Part shown: positions 52,365-61,266 of the stretch, one piece after another
How the letters are laid out: each line of letters begins with the position of its first letter
Position numbering within the stretch: the first letter of the stretch is position 1
Source: Mycolicibacterium baixiangningiae
GTDB taxonomy: Bacteria > Actinomycetota > Actinomycetes > Mycobacteriales > Mycobacteriaceae
Direction: 5' to 3'
Length of the DNA stretch: 64,000 nt
Assembly: GCF_016313185.1 (NCBI RefSeq)
Contig: NZ_CP066218.1
Location: 3,162,001 to 3,226,000, forward strand
Position numbers and translations under genes: made by a program
Notes under the pieces: generated by a model
Seen by the model: the letters and a program-made list of their open reading frames with translations, nothing else
The model's database searches: none
What the model was told of the DNA's origin: nothing

Positions 52365-54602
52365 TTGCAACGCTCAGAGAGCTCACTCCCCCAACGGATC
52401 GGTCCACTACTTCGCTACGACCTTCCCGCGTCGCTCGTGGTGTTTCTCGTCGCTCTGCCGCTATCACTGGGCATCGCGATAGCCTCGGGCGCGCCTGCGC
52501 TGGCAGGTCTGATCGCTGCAGTCGTGGGCGGCGTCGTAGTAGGCGCGCTCGGCGGATCGCCGCTACAGGTCAGTGGACCGGCAGCCGGACTCACCGTGGT
52601 GGTGGCCGGCCTCGTCGCCCAGTTCGGCTGGAAGGTGACCTGCGCGATTACCGTCGCGGCCGGTGTCCTGCAGGTTCTCTTCGGATTGAGCCGGGTAGCC
52701 AGGGCGGCGCTGGCGATCTCGCCGGTCGTGGTTCACGCGATGCTCGCGGGCATCGGGATCACGATCGCACTGCAACAGATTCACGTGTTACTTGGCGGCG
52801 ACTCGCAGAGTTCCGCGTGGCGCAACGTGGCGGAACTGCCAGAGCAGGTCTTGGCTGCGCACGGACCTGGCGTCATCCTCGGCGTACTCGTCATCGTCAT
52901 CCTGGTCGGATGGCGTTGGGTGCCAGGACGAATCGGCAAGGTACCGGGCCCGCTTGTCGCCATCCTGGTGGCGACTCTGGTTGCGATCGTATTCAGGTTC
53001 GACGTGGAGCGCGTCACGCTAGACGGTTCGTTGCTGGACGCCATCGCGCTCCCGAGTCTTCCCGACGGCAACTGGGGTGCCTTCGCCACCGGCGTACTCA
53101 CGGTTGCGTTGATCGCGAGTATCGAGAGTCTGCTGTCAGCGGTGTCGGTCGATCGGATGCAAAACGGCCCACGCACCAACTTCGATCGCGAGCTCATCGG
53201 TCAGGGAACGGCCAATATCGCCTCGGGCACCATTGGCGGCCTTCCTGTCACCGGTGTCATTGTGCGCAGTACTGCCAACGTGAGCGCGGGTGCGAGGTCC
53301 AGCGCCTCTGCCATCATGCACGGCATCTGGGTACTGATTTTCGCGCTGCCCTTCGCTGGACTTGCCGAACGAATTCCCATGGCCGCGCTGGCAGGCCTGC
53401 TGATCGTCATCGGGTTCCAGCTGGTCAAACGGGCCCACATCGAAACTGCCAGGCGCACAGGAGACATCGCGGTGTACGTCGTGACGGTCTTGGGCGTCGT
53501 CTTCTCCAACCTGCTGGAAGGCGTGCTGACCGGTCTCGCGTTGTCCATCGCACTGACAGTGTGGCGGGTGGTGCGTGCACGGATCGTGGCCGAACCCATC
53601 GACGACGGTAGCTGGCGGGTCGTCATCGAAGGTTCCTGCAGCTTCTTGTCGTTACCGCGCCTCACCAGCGTGCTGACGTCGGTACCGCCGAGAGCCGACG
53701 CGACAGTTGAGCTTTCGGTCGACTTCATTGACAATGCAGCCCGTGAAGCAATCGACGACTGGCGGCGCCAGCACTGTGCGACCGGCGGCACGGTCCACAT
53801 CCGCCATCTCGGCTCGGTTGAGATGGATAGCGCACTCGATGGTCCTCCCTCCCGCGACATCCAGGCCATCGACGCCCGTTCCGGCGTCATGCCGTGGAGT
53901 TCGTGGCAGCGTGAGGGTGCCAATTGTGGCGGCGACCGGAGCGATTCACCTACGGTGCTGAGCGGCCTTGCGGTCTATCAGCGCCGGACGGCACAGCACA
54001 TGCGGCCACACTTGGCGAAGCTGGCGCATGTGCAGCGGCCGGAGAGCTTGTTCATCACCTGCACCGACTCCCGCGTCTTACCCAATGTCATCACCAGTAG
54101 TGGACCCGGAGATCTGTTCACAGTGCGCAACGTCGGCAACCTGGTCCCCGCGGACCAGCGGGACGCCTCAATCGAGGCGGCAATCGCCTTCGCCGTCGAG
54201 AAGCTCGACGTCTCGTCGATCGTCGTGTGCGGACACTCCAGTTGTGGGGCGATGCACACGCTACTGGCTGGCGAGGGGGCACGCAGCGCTGGTGAGAAAC
54301 ACCTGTCCACCTGGCTGTCCAATGGAGATCCCGCCCTTGCGGCATTCGACGGGGGGAATCACCCGATCGCGCGGGCCGTGGCTACGGCTGGCTTCGGTGT
54401 TGTCGACCAGCTGAGCATGGTGAACGTCGCCCTGCAGGTCGGGACGTTGACAACTCACCCGCTCGTGAAAGATGCGCATCGCCAAGGCGCGCTCGACGTG
54501 ATCGGGGTCTTCTACGACATCCCCAGCGCGGCCGTACTGCGCATCACGCCGACCACCATCGACTCTTTCGAAGTGGCGGGCGCCAGCACCCAGAGCACGT
54601 AA
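52365..54602 (+). CDS. SulP-family anion transporter fused to beta-carbonic anhydrase
   Basis: Two-domain protein of 745 residues. Residues about 15-420 form a SulP transporter with roughly ten or more membrane helices (LVVFLVALPLSLGIAIASGA near the start and GSPLQVSGPAAGLTVVVAG). Residues about 545-745 form a beta-class carbonic anhydrase, with zinc and catalytic residues in CTDSRVLPN (Cys near 565) and VVCGHSSCGAM (His and Cys near 622). This layout is known from mycobacteria (Rv3273-type) and would couple bicarbonate/CO2 interconversion to anion transport. TTG start at 52365 after AATAGGAG. Confidence 0.92.
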   Translation: MQRSESSLPQRIGPLLRYDLPASLVVFLVALPLSLGIAIASGAPALAGLIAAVVGGVVVGALGGSPLQVSGPAAGLTVVVAGLVAQFGWKVTCAITVAAGVLQVLFGLSRVARAALAISPVVVHAMLAGIGITIALQQIHVLLGGDSQSSAWRNVAELPEQVLAAHGPGVILGVLVIVILVGWRWVPGRIGKVPGPLVAILVATLVAIVFRFDVERVTLDGSLLDAIALPSLPDGNWGAFATGVLTVALIASIESLLSAVSVDRMQNGPRTNFDRELIGQGTANIASGTIGGLPVTGVIVRSTANVSAGARSSASAIMHGIWVLIFALPFAGLAERIPMAALAGLLIVIGFQLVKRAHIETARRTGDIAVYVVTVLGVVFSNLLEGVLTGLALSIALTVWRVVRARIVAEPIDDGSWRVVIEGSCSFLSLPRLTSVLTSVPPRADATVELSVDFIDNAAREAIDDWRRQHCATGGTVHIRHLGSVEMDSALDGPPSRDIQAIDARSGVMPWSSWQREGANCGGDRSDSPTVLSGLAVYQRRTAQHMRPHLAKLAHVQRPESLFITCTDSRVLPNVITSSGPGDLFTVRNVGNLVPADQRDASIEAAIAFAVEKLDVSSIVVCGHSSCGAMHTLLAGEGARSAGEKHLSTWLSNGDPALAAFDGGNHPIARAVATAGFGVVDQLSMVNVALQVGTLTTHPLVKDAHRQGALDVIGVFYDIPSAAVLRITPTTIDSFEVAGASTQST

Positions 54603-55251
54603 GCAGTCGATTCCAGTCATCGTGGCGATTGCCCCCGCCATCGAGTAGACCGACGCAGTCGACCTCGCTCCGGGGCACATCGGGGCTGTCGGAAGCGGGC
54701 ACCGACACCATACGCCGTGCCCATATTCACTTCCCCGACGACTTCATTTATCCTGAACCCGACCGGCGGTATCCAGCCCCGCCGCCCAATATCAGAGGCT
54801 CACTTCATGAGTCCCCTCCACTTTCCGACGGCCGAGCCGATGAGGCACGCCGATACCCCGGTGACTGAACGCCCGATCACTCGAGTCCTCCTCGCCACCT
54901 CGAAAGGCTCCGGCGGCAGTTCACAGCGCCTGACAAGTTCACGGCTGTGATACCAGTGGAGCCGCACAGCCGCGATACCGGACAACGAACCCCAGGCGGC
55001 GATAGTCGCGGCGCTGTCGCGCATAGTCGGGCAACACGATATGGGCCTGCGGACAGCCGGCCACGCGACACCCGGGAAGCATGTCGGCCCGCTCCCCCGA
55101 GAGTCGGGCCGCTACAACACATTGCGTCACGGTGACGAAATCGCTCCCTTCCGGTCAGACTGATCCGAACCGTCGCATCTACCGGAAAGTCGACATCTAC
55201 TGAGGTGGATCCGTGACCCGCCACGGAAAGACCCCTCTCGGAGGCTCACCC
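54603..55251. other. Gene-free stretch with repeat family 2 copy h
   Basis: Holds repeat copy h (54740-54860). A minus-strand 63-codon frame (54939-55130, MTQCVVAARLSGERADMLPG) is cysteine-rich and free of stops, but unproven. A 40-codon plus frame starting at 55039 may be chance. CGGAGG ends the region as the next gene's ribosome-binding site. Confidence 0.4.
54740..54860. repeat. Dispersed repeat family 2, copy h
   Basis: About 90% identical to 39774-39893 over at least 100 bp. Reads TCCTGAACCCGACCGGCGG then TATCCAGCCCCGCCGCCC and CACTTCATGAGTCCCCTCCA. See copy g. Confidence 0.7.
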
Positions 55252-56211
55252 ATGCTTCGCCCTCTCCTGCGCACAGCCCTGACCCTTGCCGTCTTCGCCT
55301 CGGCCATCGCCTGCGGCAGTAATGACGACGGTGCAGGCGGTTACACGCTGCGCATCGGCGCAACATCTCCGACCGGCACTCCCGCCGGGTCGCTCGGCTG
55401 GGGCGACAAACAGGGCATCCTCACCGAACAGCTCAAGGACGCCGGCGTCGACAAAATCGAGTACTCGTTCTTCCAGTCCGGCAGCGACGTCGCATCGGCA
55501 CTGTTCGCCGGCGCGATCGACGTCGCCGCCATCGGCGACAACCCCGCCCTGCGTGCGCGCAGCAGAGATCCCAAAGTTGTTCTACTGGCCCTTGATTCGA
55601 TCAACAGCGACGCCTGGCTGGTGGGCGCCAAAGGCGGACCGACTGACATCCAGGGGCTGGTCGGCAAATCCGTCACAGCGCCTCAGGGCACCATCCGGGA
55701 CCGCGCAGCAAAGCAGCTGATCGACGCGGCCGGACTCACCGGAAAGATCCAGGTTCGCGATGTACCCACCCCTGAATCCATCGCCGGCCTGAGCTCGGGC
55801 CAGATCGACGCCACCGTCGTGACAGGGTCGAGCGCTATTGAGCTGCAACACAAGGGATTCCCGATCATTGACAGCTTGTCCAGACACGGGCTCGGTAGCA
55901 CGGGCACCAACATCGCACTCTCGACATTCACCGACGGGCACCCCGACTTCGCCGACACCTGGCGTCACGCGGTCACCGCGGTCAACCGCGACATCACCGA
56001 GAACTTCGACGACTACCTCGCCTGGGTGGCCCAGACCGACGGAACCCAGCTCGAATTCGTGAAGGAGTCAACGCAGGCCGACGAGTTCAACACCGAACCA
56101 TTCCCCGAGCAGGGCGTCGACCAACTCCAGGCCGCCTACGAGTTCCTCAACGCCGACGGCTCCCTGGAGAACCAGTACTCGGTACGTGAATGGGCCGGTG
56201 CGCAGTCGTGA
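55252..56211 (+). CDS. ABC transporter substrate-binding lipoprotein (SsuA/TauA/NitT-type)
   Basis: Binding protein of 319 residues. The N-terminal hydrophobic segment ends at a lipobox ASAIAC (cysteine at residue 21), giving a predicted lipoprotein. The mature part GYTLRIGATSPTGTPAGSLG and DVASALFAGAIDVAAIGDNP are typical of aliphatic-sulfonate/taurine/nitrate-type binding proteins. Start at 55252 follows GGAGG. It is the first gene of a five-gene coupled operon. A sulfonate or similar organosulfur ligand is inferred from family only. Confidence 0.87.
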   Translation: MLRPLLRTALTLAVFASAIACGSNDDGAGGYTLRIGATSPTGTPAGSLGWGDKQGILTEQLKDAGVDKIEYSFFQSGSDVASALFAGAIDVAAIGDNPALRARSRDPKVVLLALDSINSDAWLVGAKGGPTDIQGLVGKSVTAPQGTIRDRAAKQLIDAAGLTGKIQVRDVPTPESIAGLSSGQIDATVVTGSSAIELQHKGFPIIDSLSRHGLGSTGTNIALSTFTDGHPDFADTWRHAVTAVNRDITENFDDYLAWVAQTDGTQLEFVKESTQADEFNTEPFPEQGVDQLQAAYEFLNADGSLENQYSVREWAGAQS

Positions 56212-57077
56212 CCGCCGTCGTTCCAGCGGTACGTCCCGGCGCCGTCACGCCAGAACTGATCGACGTCGTCGCTGGGCACCGCCGTCGACGCAGCGTCTGG
56301 GCGCGGATTCCGCGCCCGGTGCGCCGCATGATGAGTCCGGTGCTGATCCTGGCGGCGTGGGCAATCGGTTCCGCCACCGGACTGCTCAACGCCGACCTGT
56401 TTCCACCTCCGGCTCACGTCGCCGCCACCGCGTGGCGACTGCTGACAGACGGCCAACTCGCCCTACATGTCGGAGCCTCGGCGACCCGGGTGCTGACCGG
56501 CACCGTTCTGGGGATCCTCCTCGGTGTGTCACTGGCGGTGCTGGCCGGCCTGACCCGCACCGGTGAGGACCTGCTCGACTGGACCATGCAGATCCTCAAA
56601 GCCGTGCCGAACTTCGCGCTCACGCCGCTGCTCATCATCTGGATGGGCATCGGCGAAGGTCCCAAGATCGTGCTCATCACCCTCGGCGTCGCGATCGCCA
56701 TCTACATCAACACCTACTCCGGCATCCGCGGCGTGGACCAACAGCTGGTGGAGATGGCCCAGACGCTCGAGGCTCGCCGGTCCACGTTGATCACACAGGT
56801 GATCCTGCCGGGTGCGATGCCGAACTTCCTTGTGGGCCTTCGCCTTGGACTGTCCAGCGCATGGCTGAGCTTGATCTTCGCCGAGATGATCAACACCACG
56901 GAAGGCATCGGCTTCTTGATGTCGCGCGCACAAACCAATCTGCAGTTCGACGTCTCCCTCCTGGTGATCGTGATCTATGCGGTGGCCGGCCTGGCGTCCT
57001 ACTCGCTGGTGCGACTCCTGGAACGGCTGTTGCTGTCCTGGCGCAACGGCTTCGCCGGTTTCGAAGGCGCAGTATGA
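56208..57077 (+). CDS. ABC transporter permease (SsuC/TauC-type)
   Basis: Permease of 289 residues with about six membrane helices. The cytoplasmic EAA motif is seen as VEMAQTLEARRSTLITQVIL. It begins with a GTG whose last bases overlap the stop codon of the binding-protein gene (GTGA), which I prefer over an upstream start. It works with the ATPase next to it. The family is that of nitrate/sulfonate/bicarbonate importers. Confidence 0.87.
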   Translation: MTAVVPAVRPGAVTPELIDVVAGHRRRRSVWARIPRPVRRMMSPVLILAAWAIGSATGLLNADLFPPPAHVAATAWRLLTDGQLALHVGASATRVLTGTVLGILLGVSLAVLAGLTRTGEDLLDWTMQILKAVPNFALTPLLIIWMGIGEGPKIVLITLGVAIAIYINTYSGIRGVDQQLVEMAQTLEARRSTLITQVILPGAMPNFLVGLRLGLSSAWLSLIFAEMINTTEGIGFLMSRAQTNLQFDVSLLVIVIYAVAGLASYSLVRLLERLLLSWRNGFAGFEGAV

Positions 57078-57811
57078 GCGCGCAGGTGGTGACGGTGCGT
57101 GGCCTGCGGCGCGCATTCGATGTGCAGCAGGTGCTCGACGACCTCGACCTGGACATCGCCGACGGCGAGTTCGTCGCGATGCTGGGCCGGTCGGGATCGG
57201 GCAAGAGCACGCTGTTGCGGATTCTGGCCGGTCTCGACAACCAGGCCGACGGTTCGGTGGTGGTGCCCCGGTCCCGCGCGGTGGTCTTCCAGAGTCCCCG
57301 CCTGCTGCCCTGGCGTCGCGCCCTGGCCAACGTCACCTTTGCGCTCCGCGACGCCGGCCCCGACGCACCCAGTCGGGCCGCCCGCGGACAAGCCGCCCTG
57401 GACGAAGTGGGGTTGGCCGACAAGGCCCGTTCGTGGCCACTGTCGCTGTCCGGCGGTGAGGCGCAACGGGTTGCACTGGCCAGAGCGCTGGTGCGCGAGC
57501 CCGACCTTCTCCTGCTCGACGAACCCTTCGGTGCGCTTGACGCCCTGACCCGGCTCAAGATGTACCGCCTGCTGCACGACCTCTGGGCGCGTCGGAAGAT
57601 GGCCGTCCTGCACGTCACACACGACGTCGACGAGGCGATCCTGCTGGCCGACCGGGTCGTGGTGCTCTCCGAGGGCAAGGTCTCGTTGGACCGCCGTGTG
57701 GGTCTGCCGTTCCCGCGCAGCCGTGGCGACGAGGGTTTCGACGATCTGCGCCGCGTCCTGCTCGCCGAACTGGGTGTCCGGGAGGAGGTCGGGCATGACA
57801 ACAGCCGGTGA
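57074..57811 (+). CDS. ABC transporter ATP-binding protein (SsuB/TauB-type)
   Basis: ATPase of 245 residues. Walker A GRSGSGKSTLL (near 40-50), Q-loop VVFQSPRLLPWRRA, signature SLSGGEAQRVALARAL, Walker B LLLLDEPFGALD and H-loop VLHVTHDVDEA are complete. The ATG overlaps the permease stop (ATGA). The gene's last 17 bp overlap the flavoprotein start. It powers uptake together with the permease and binding lipoprotein. Confidence 0.9.
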   Translation: MSAQVVTVRGLRRAFDVQQVLDDLDLDIADGEFVAMLGRSGSGKSTLLRILAGLDNQADGSVVVPRSRAVVFQSPRLLPWRRALANVTFALRDAGPDAPSRAARGQAALDEVGLADKARSWPLSLSGGEAQRVALARALVREPDLLLLDEPFGALDALTRLKMYRLLHDLWARRKMAVLHVTHDVDEAILLADRVVVLSEGKVSLDRRVGLPFPRSRGDEGFDDLRRVLLAELGVREEVGHDNSR

Positions 57812-59393
57812 CGTCGGAGTGCACAGCACTGACGTCCTGGTGATCGGCGGCGGCCCTGCGGCCACCTGGGCCGCGATCGCGGCCGCCGAGACCGGTAGCC
57901 GGGTAGCGTTGGTGGACAAGGGTTATTGCGGCACGAGCGGCGCGACCGCCGCGGGCGGGAACAATCTGTGGCTGATCCCGCCCGGCCCTCGTCGGGAGGA
58001 ATCCGTGCGCGAACGTGAGGCCGCCGCGGGTGGCCTGACCGACGCCGACTGGATGCTGCAGGTGCTGTCCGCGTCGTGGGACCGGATCGACGAGCTCGCA
58101 CAGTGGGGCTATCCGTTCCCGGTGGGAGACGACGGCCGGCAGCTGCGCAGCAGCCTGCAGGGTCCCGAGTACATGCGGCGGATGCGCCGGAAAGCGCACC
58201 GCAGCGGCGTTCGCATCCTCGACCATCATCCGGCCACCGCGCTCACCTCCGATGCGGAGGGAGTCGTCAACGGGGCAACCGGGATTGCGCGGCAGGAGGG
58301 CGGGCGGCCGTGGCGTATCTCGGCCGGTTCGGTGGTTCTGGCCACCGGCGGCACCGCGTTCCTGTCCGGGACGTTCGGCACCAACGTCAACACCGGTGAC
58401 GGGTTGTTGATGGCCGCCGAGGTGGGTGCCGAGTTGTCGGGTATGGAGTTCTGCACCGCCTACGCGCTGGCTCCGGAGTGGGGCATTCACACCAAGGGTC
58501 GAATGCTGCAGTGGGCCAGTTTCTACGACGAACACGGCCGCCCGTTCTCCACCGAACGCGGCCTGGGTGGACGTAAGGACGCGCAATGGGCGCTGACGCA
58601 CGGACATCGGGTGTTCGCCAGGCTCGACCGCGCACCCGAGCACATCCGGCAGACCATGCGCGATGCCCAGCCCAACTACTTCCTTCCCCTCGACAAGGCC
58701 GGTATCGATCCGTTCGTCACGGCCTACCCCGTGCGGATGGTCTACGAGGGTTCCGTCCGCGGCACCGGGGGCCTGCGGTTGACCGCACCAGACTGCGCGA
58801 CCACAGTGCCCGGCCTGTTCGCCGCGGGTGACGCGGCGACGAGGGAACTCATCACCGGTTCGATCAGCGGGGGCGGCAGCCACAACGGGTCGTGGGCGAT
58901 CGCCTCGGGCGCCTTCGCGGGGCGCGGCGCGGCGGAGTTCAGTCGCAGGCGCGCGGCAGGTGATTCTGCGCAGAGCGACCACGTCGGCCTGAGGCCGGGC
59001 CCGGCCGGCGCGCCGACCGTCGACGAAGTGGTGCGCGCCGCACAGGACCACGTCCTGCCGCCACTGCGCAGTCACCTCAAATCGCGGGAGAGACTGACCG
59101 AATCCGCCGAGGCGCTCGACCGGTTGTGGCGTGAGATCGCCGGCGGGCTGGCACCGGTGCCGGCGCGGGAAGCCTACAAGCCGCGGCAGGCCACCGCTAT
59201 GGTCGCCGCAGCACGTTGGATCACCGCAGCCTCGCTCGCGCGCACCGAAACCCGGGGCCTGCACCGCCGAGAGGACATGCCCGATATCGATCACCGGCTG
59301 AGTCACCGAATCCTGGTCGGCGGGCTCGACTCGGTGTGGACCGCCACCGATCCCGCGTCGCCGCAACTCATGTCGTCGGAGGCGGTGGCATGA
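57795..59393 (+). CDS. AprA/fumarate-reductase-like FAD-binding protein
   Basis: Flavoprotein of 532 residues in the succinate-dehydrogenase/fumarate-reductase/APS-reductase flavoprotein family. The FAD motif VLVIGGGPAATWAAIAAAE is at 14-32, then TSGATAAGGNNLW, SVVLATGG, and the C-terminal GLFAAGDAATRELITGSISG. Length is typical of AprA-type proteins. It starts inside the end of the ATPase gene and ends overlapping the ferredoxin gene (ATGA). It likely oxidises or reduces the imported compound with the ferredoxin as electron carrier. Substrate unknown. Confidence 0.85.
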   Translation: MTTAGDVGVHSTDVLVIGGGPAATWAAIAAAETGSRVALVDKGYCGTSGATAAGGNNLWLIPPGPRREESVREREAAAGGLTDADWMLQVLSASWDRIDELAQWGYPFPVGDDGRQLRSSLQGPEYMRRMRRKAHRSGVRILDHHPATALTSDAEGVVNGATGIARQEGGRPWRISAGSVVLATGGTAFLSGTFGTNVNTGDGLLMAAEVGAELSGMEFCTAYALAPEWGIHTKGRMLQWASFYDEHGRPFSTERGLGGRKDAQWALTHGHRVFARLDRAPEHIRQTMRDAQPNYFLPLDKAGIDPFVTAYPVRMVYEGSVRGTGGLRLTAPDCATTVPGLFAAGDAATRELITGSISGGGSHNGSWAIASGAFAGRGAAEFSRRRAAGDSAQSDHVGLRPGPAGAPTVDEVVRAAQDHVLPPLRSHLKSRERLTESAEALDRLWREIAGGLAPVPAREAYKPRQATAMVAAARWITAASLARTETRGLHRREDMPDIDHRLSHRILVGGLDSVWTATDPASPQLMSSEAVA

Positions 59394-59797
59394 TCGAAAT
59401 CGTCAGCGCCACCGCGTGCATCGCCTGCGATGTGTGCGTCAAGGTCTGCCCCACCGACGTCTTCGAACGCGGCGAGGACGGCATTCCGGTGATCGCCCGC
59501 CAGTCGGACTGCCAGACCTGCTTCATGTGTGAGGCGTACTGCCCCGTCGATGCGTTGTACGTCTCCCCCGTGTCGGCGCCGGTCGGCGCGGACAGCCCGC
59601 ACGCCGACGAGGACGCGGTGGCCCGCGCCGGTCTGCTTGGCGGGTATCGCGAAATGATCGGCTGGGGCCGCGGGCGGACCGCAGGAGCGCGGCTCGACCG
59701 CAACCCGATTCTCAAAGCTGTTCCCCCACTTGCAGAGTCGCGGCTTCCCTCGCCGGCAACCCTGGCAGATTCGCCGTGGAACCACCCGGCTGACTGA
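59390..59797 (+). CDS. Ferredoxin-type protein with two [4Fe-4S] clusters (AprB-like)
   Basis: Protein of 135 residues. Residues 1-60 contain two 4Fe-4S motifs: CIACDVCVKVCP and CQTCFMCEAYCP, the usual 8-cysteine arrangement. The C-terminal part (about 65-135) is basic then ordinary, without further cysteines. Its ATG overlaps the flavoprotein stop (ATGA). This pairing of flavoprotein and ferredoxin resembles AprA/AprB, which makes it the likely electron partner. Last gene of the operon. Confidence 0.88.
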   Translation: MIEIVSATACIACDVCVKVCPTDVFERGEDGIPVIARQSDCQTCFMCEAYCPVDALYVSPVSAPVGADSPHADEDAVARAGLLGGYREMIGWGRGRTAGARLDRNPILKAVPPLAESRLPSPATLADSPWNHPAD

Positions 59798-59798
59798 T

Positions 59799-60683
59799 TC
59801 ACAGCATCCAGACCGTGGTCTCGTCCACCGAGCGACGACCGAGCGCCGGCGGCGGATCGCCGTCATCAGGTGCCCAGCCCACGCGGATGAGCACCTGCGG
59901 ATACGCCTCGCCGTCGAAGACCTCGCACGCCAGCGACAGACGACTGCGCGTATCGCTCAGTGGCGTCGTCAGCGGACAGGTCGCCAATCCCATCGACGTG
60001 GCCGCGAGCACGATGTCGCTCATCGTCTCGCCGGCACGCACCCGCATCAGGTCGTCGTCGATCTCAGTACCGAGCACCAACAACACCGCGTCATCGGCCG
60101 GCACGTCGGCCGGCCCGCTGTACTGCAGCACGACGTCGCCCTCGGACGACCTGCCCCAGTTGGCCTTCGGGACCACACCGAACCGGAGACCGTCACGCTC
60201 CGCGCGTACGTGCAACAACTCCAGAGACCCCGCCGGAAGTGAATCCGGCCGGTAGGGCCGGCGGTCGGCCCGACGCCGATCGATGGCCGAAGCCAGTTCG
60301 GTATCGGCCGGCCTCGGCGCTGCCTCGATCAGCTCGATCAGCGCCAGGTGATCAGCGTCGTCTCGTTCGGGGAACCGGCGTACCCGCGGAGCCCACCCGT
60401 TGGCCGCCAACGCCACCGCACAGTGATGCAGGACGGCTCCGCAGCTGAGCAGCACGTCGCGGCGGTCATTGTCCCTGTCGCCCAGTCGGCGACTCCAATC
60501 CGCGTAGAGATCGACGCCGCCCGGGGTGACACGCCACCGCCAGGGCTGCGCGTTCTGCGCCGAGGGTGCACGCGCGGCAGTGTCGAAGGCGCGCTCGATC
60601 GTGGCGACATCGGGAAAGGAACCCGCCAGCTGTCTCACCTCCGCCGAAGGCCGTCGTTCGAGAGAAATGATAGTGCTCGTCAC
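59799..60683 (-). CDS. Acg-type nitroreductase family protein
   Basis: Nitroreductase-fold protein of 294 residues resembling the mycobacterial Acg proteins. ARAPSAQNAQPWRWRVT (near 36-52) is the FMN/phosphate region and VLAATSMGLATCPLTTPLSD the C-terminal flavin-contact region. Acg-type proteins often retain the fold but lose redox activity and may store flavin. Divergent from the MarR/OhrR-like gene with a palindrome between them. Only one base separates its end from the ferredoxin stop, so the operon and this gene converge. Confidence 0.85.
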   Translation of the reverse strand: MTSTIISLERRPSAEVRQLAGSFPDVATIERAFDTAARAPSAQNAQPWRWRVTPGGVDLYADWSRRLGDRDNDRRDVLLSCGAVLHHCAVALAANGWAPRVRRFPERDDADHLALIELIEAAPRPADTELASAIDRRRADRRPYRPDSLPAGSLELLHVRAERDGLRFGVVPKANWGRSSEGDVVLQYSGPADVPADDAVLLVLGTEIDDDLMRVRAGETMSDIVLAATSMGLATCPLTTPLSDTRSRLSLACEVFDGEAYPQVLIRVGWAPDDGDPPPALGRRSVDETTVWML

Positions 60684-60727
60684 CGATGGGCGGGCGGGGC
60701 TGTGTGACCACTAACATATTACTATCG

Positions 60728-60742
60728 CCCTAACAATTAGGG
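60728..60742. promoter_or_regulatory. MarR/OhrR-type operator
   Basis: CCCTAACAATTAGGG is a perfect inverted repeat (6-bp arms, 3-base spacer) located between the divergent nitroreductase (start 60683) and regulator (start 60755). Its position 13 bp before the regulator ATG suits autorepression and co-control of the nitroreductase. Confidence 0.65.
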
Positions 60743-60754
60743 TACGATGCAATC

Positions 60755-61240
60755 ATGTCGACGACCGCCACGGACCTGGATCCGCTCGCCCTGGAGCGCC
60801 AGGTCTGTTTCGCGCTGGCGGTCGCCAACCGGGCTGTCCTGGGCGTCTACCGCCCGTTGCTCGAGCCACTCGGGCTGACACACCCGCAGTACCTGGTGAT
60901 GCTGGCACTGTGGGATCACCGAAAGACGACGTCGGAGTCCTCCGCACTGTCGGTCAAGCAGATCGCCAATGCGCTGCAACTCGATTCGGCGACGCTCTCC
61001 CCCATGCTCAAACGCTTGGAGACCCTCGGTCTGATCACCCGCACGAGAAGCACCGTCGACGAGCGTTCCACGAACGTCGAACTGACCGACGCCGGGATCG
61101 CGCTCCGGGAACGGGCGCTGGCGATACCCCCGGCCGTTGTCGCCCGCCTGGGTGGCGATCTCGCTGAACTCGAAGAGTTGCACCGCTGCCTGACCCGCAT
61201 CAACACTGCCGCTCAGGCGGCCGGCGCACTCGACCTTTGA
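60755..61240 (+). CDS. MarR-family regulator, OhrR-like (organic-peroxide sensor)
   Basis: Winged-helix regulator of 161 residues. LERQVCFALAVANRAVLGVY contains the single conserved N-terminal cysteine of OhrR, followed by YRPLLEPLGLTHPQYLVMLA. The DNA-binding wing includes LDSATLSPMLKRLETLGLIT. Oxidation of that cysteine is known in OhrR proteins to release DNA. The typical partner, ohr, is not next to it; instead an Acg-type nitroreductase is divergent. So an oxidative or nitrosative stress response is inferred. Confidence 0.87.
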   Translation: MSTTATDLDPLALERQVCFALAVANRAVLGVYRPLLEPLGLTHPQYLVMLALWDHRKTTSESSALSVKQIANALQLDSATLSPMLKRLETLGLITRTRSTVDERSTNVELTDAGIALRERALAIPPAVVARLGGDLAELEELHRCLTRINTAAQAAGALDL

Positions 61241-61266
61241 CTACCCCACGACCCACAGGAGCCACC

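Noticed and set aside
57615..59366. Minus-strand open frame of 583 codons across the flavoprotein gene
   Set aside because: It is a typical high-GC antisense shadow with low-complexity Arg/Gly/Pro composition. The plus-strand flavoprotein is complete and has clear motifs.
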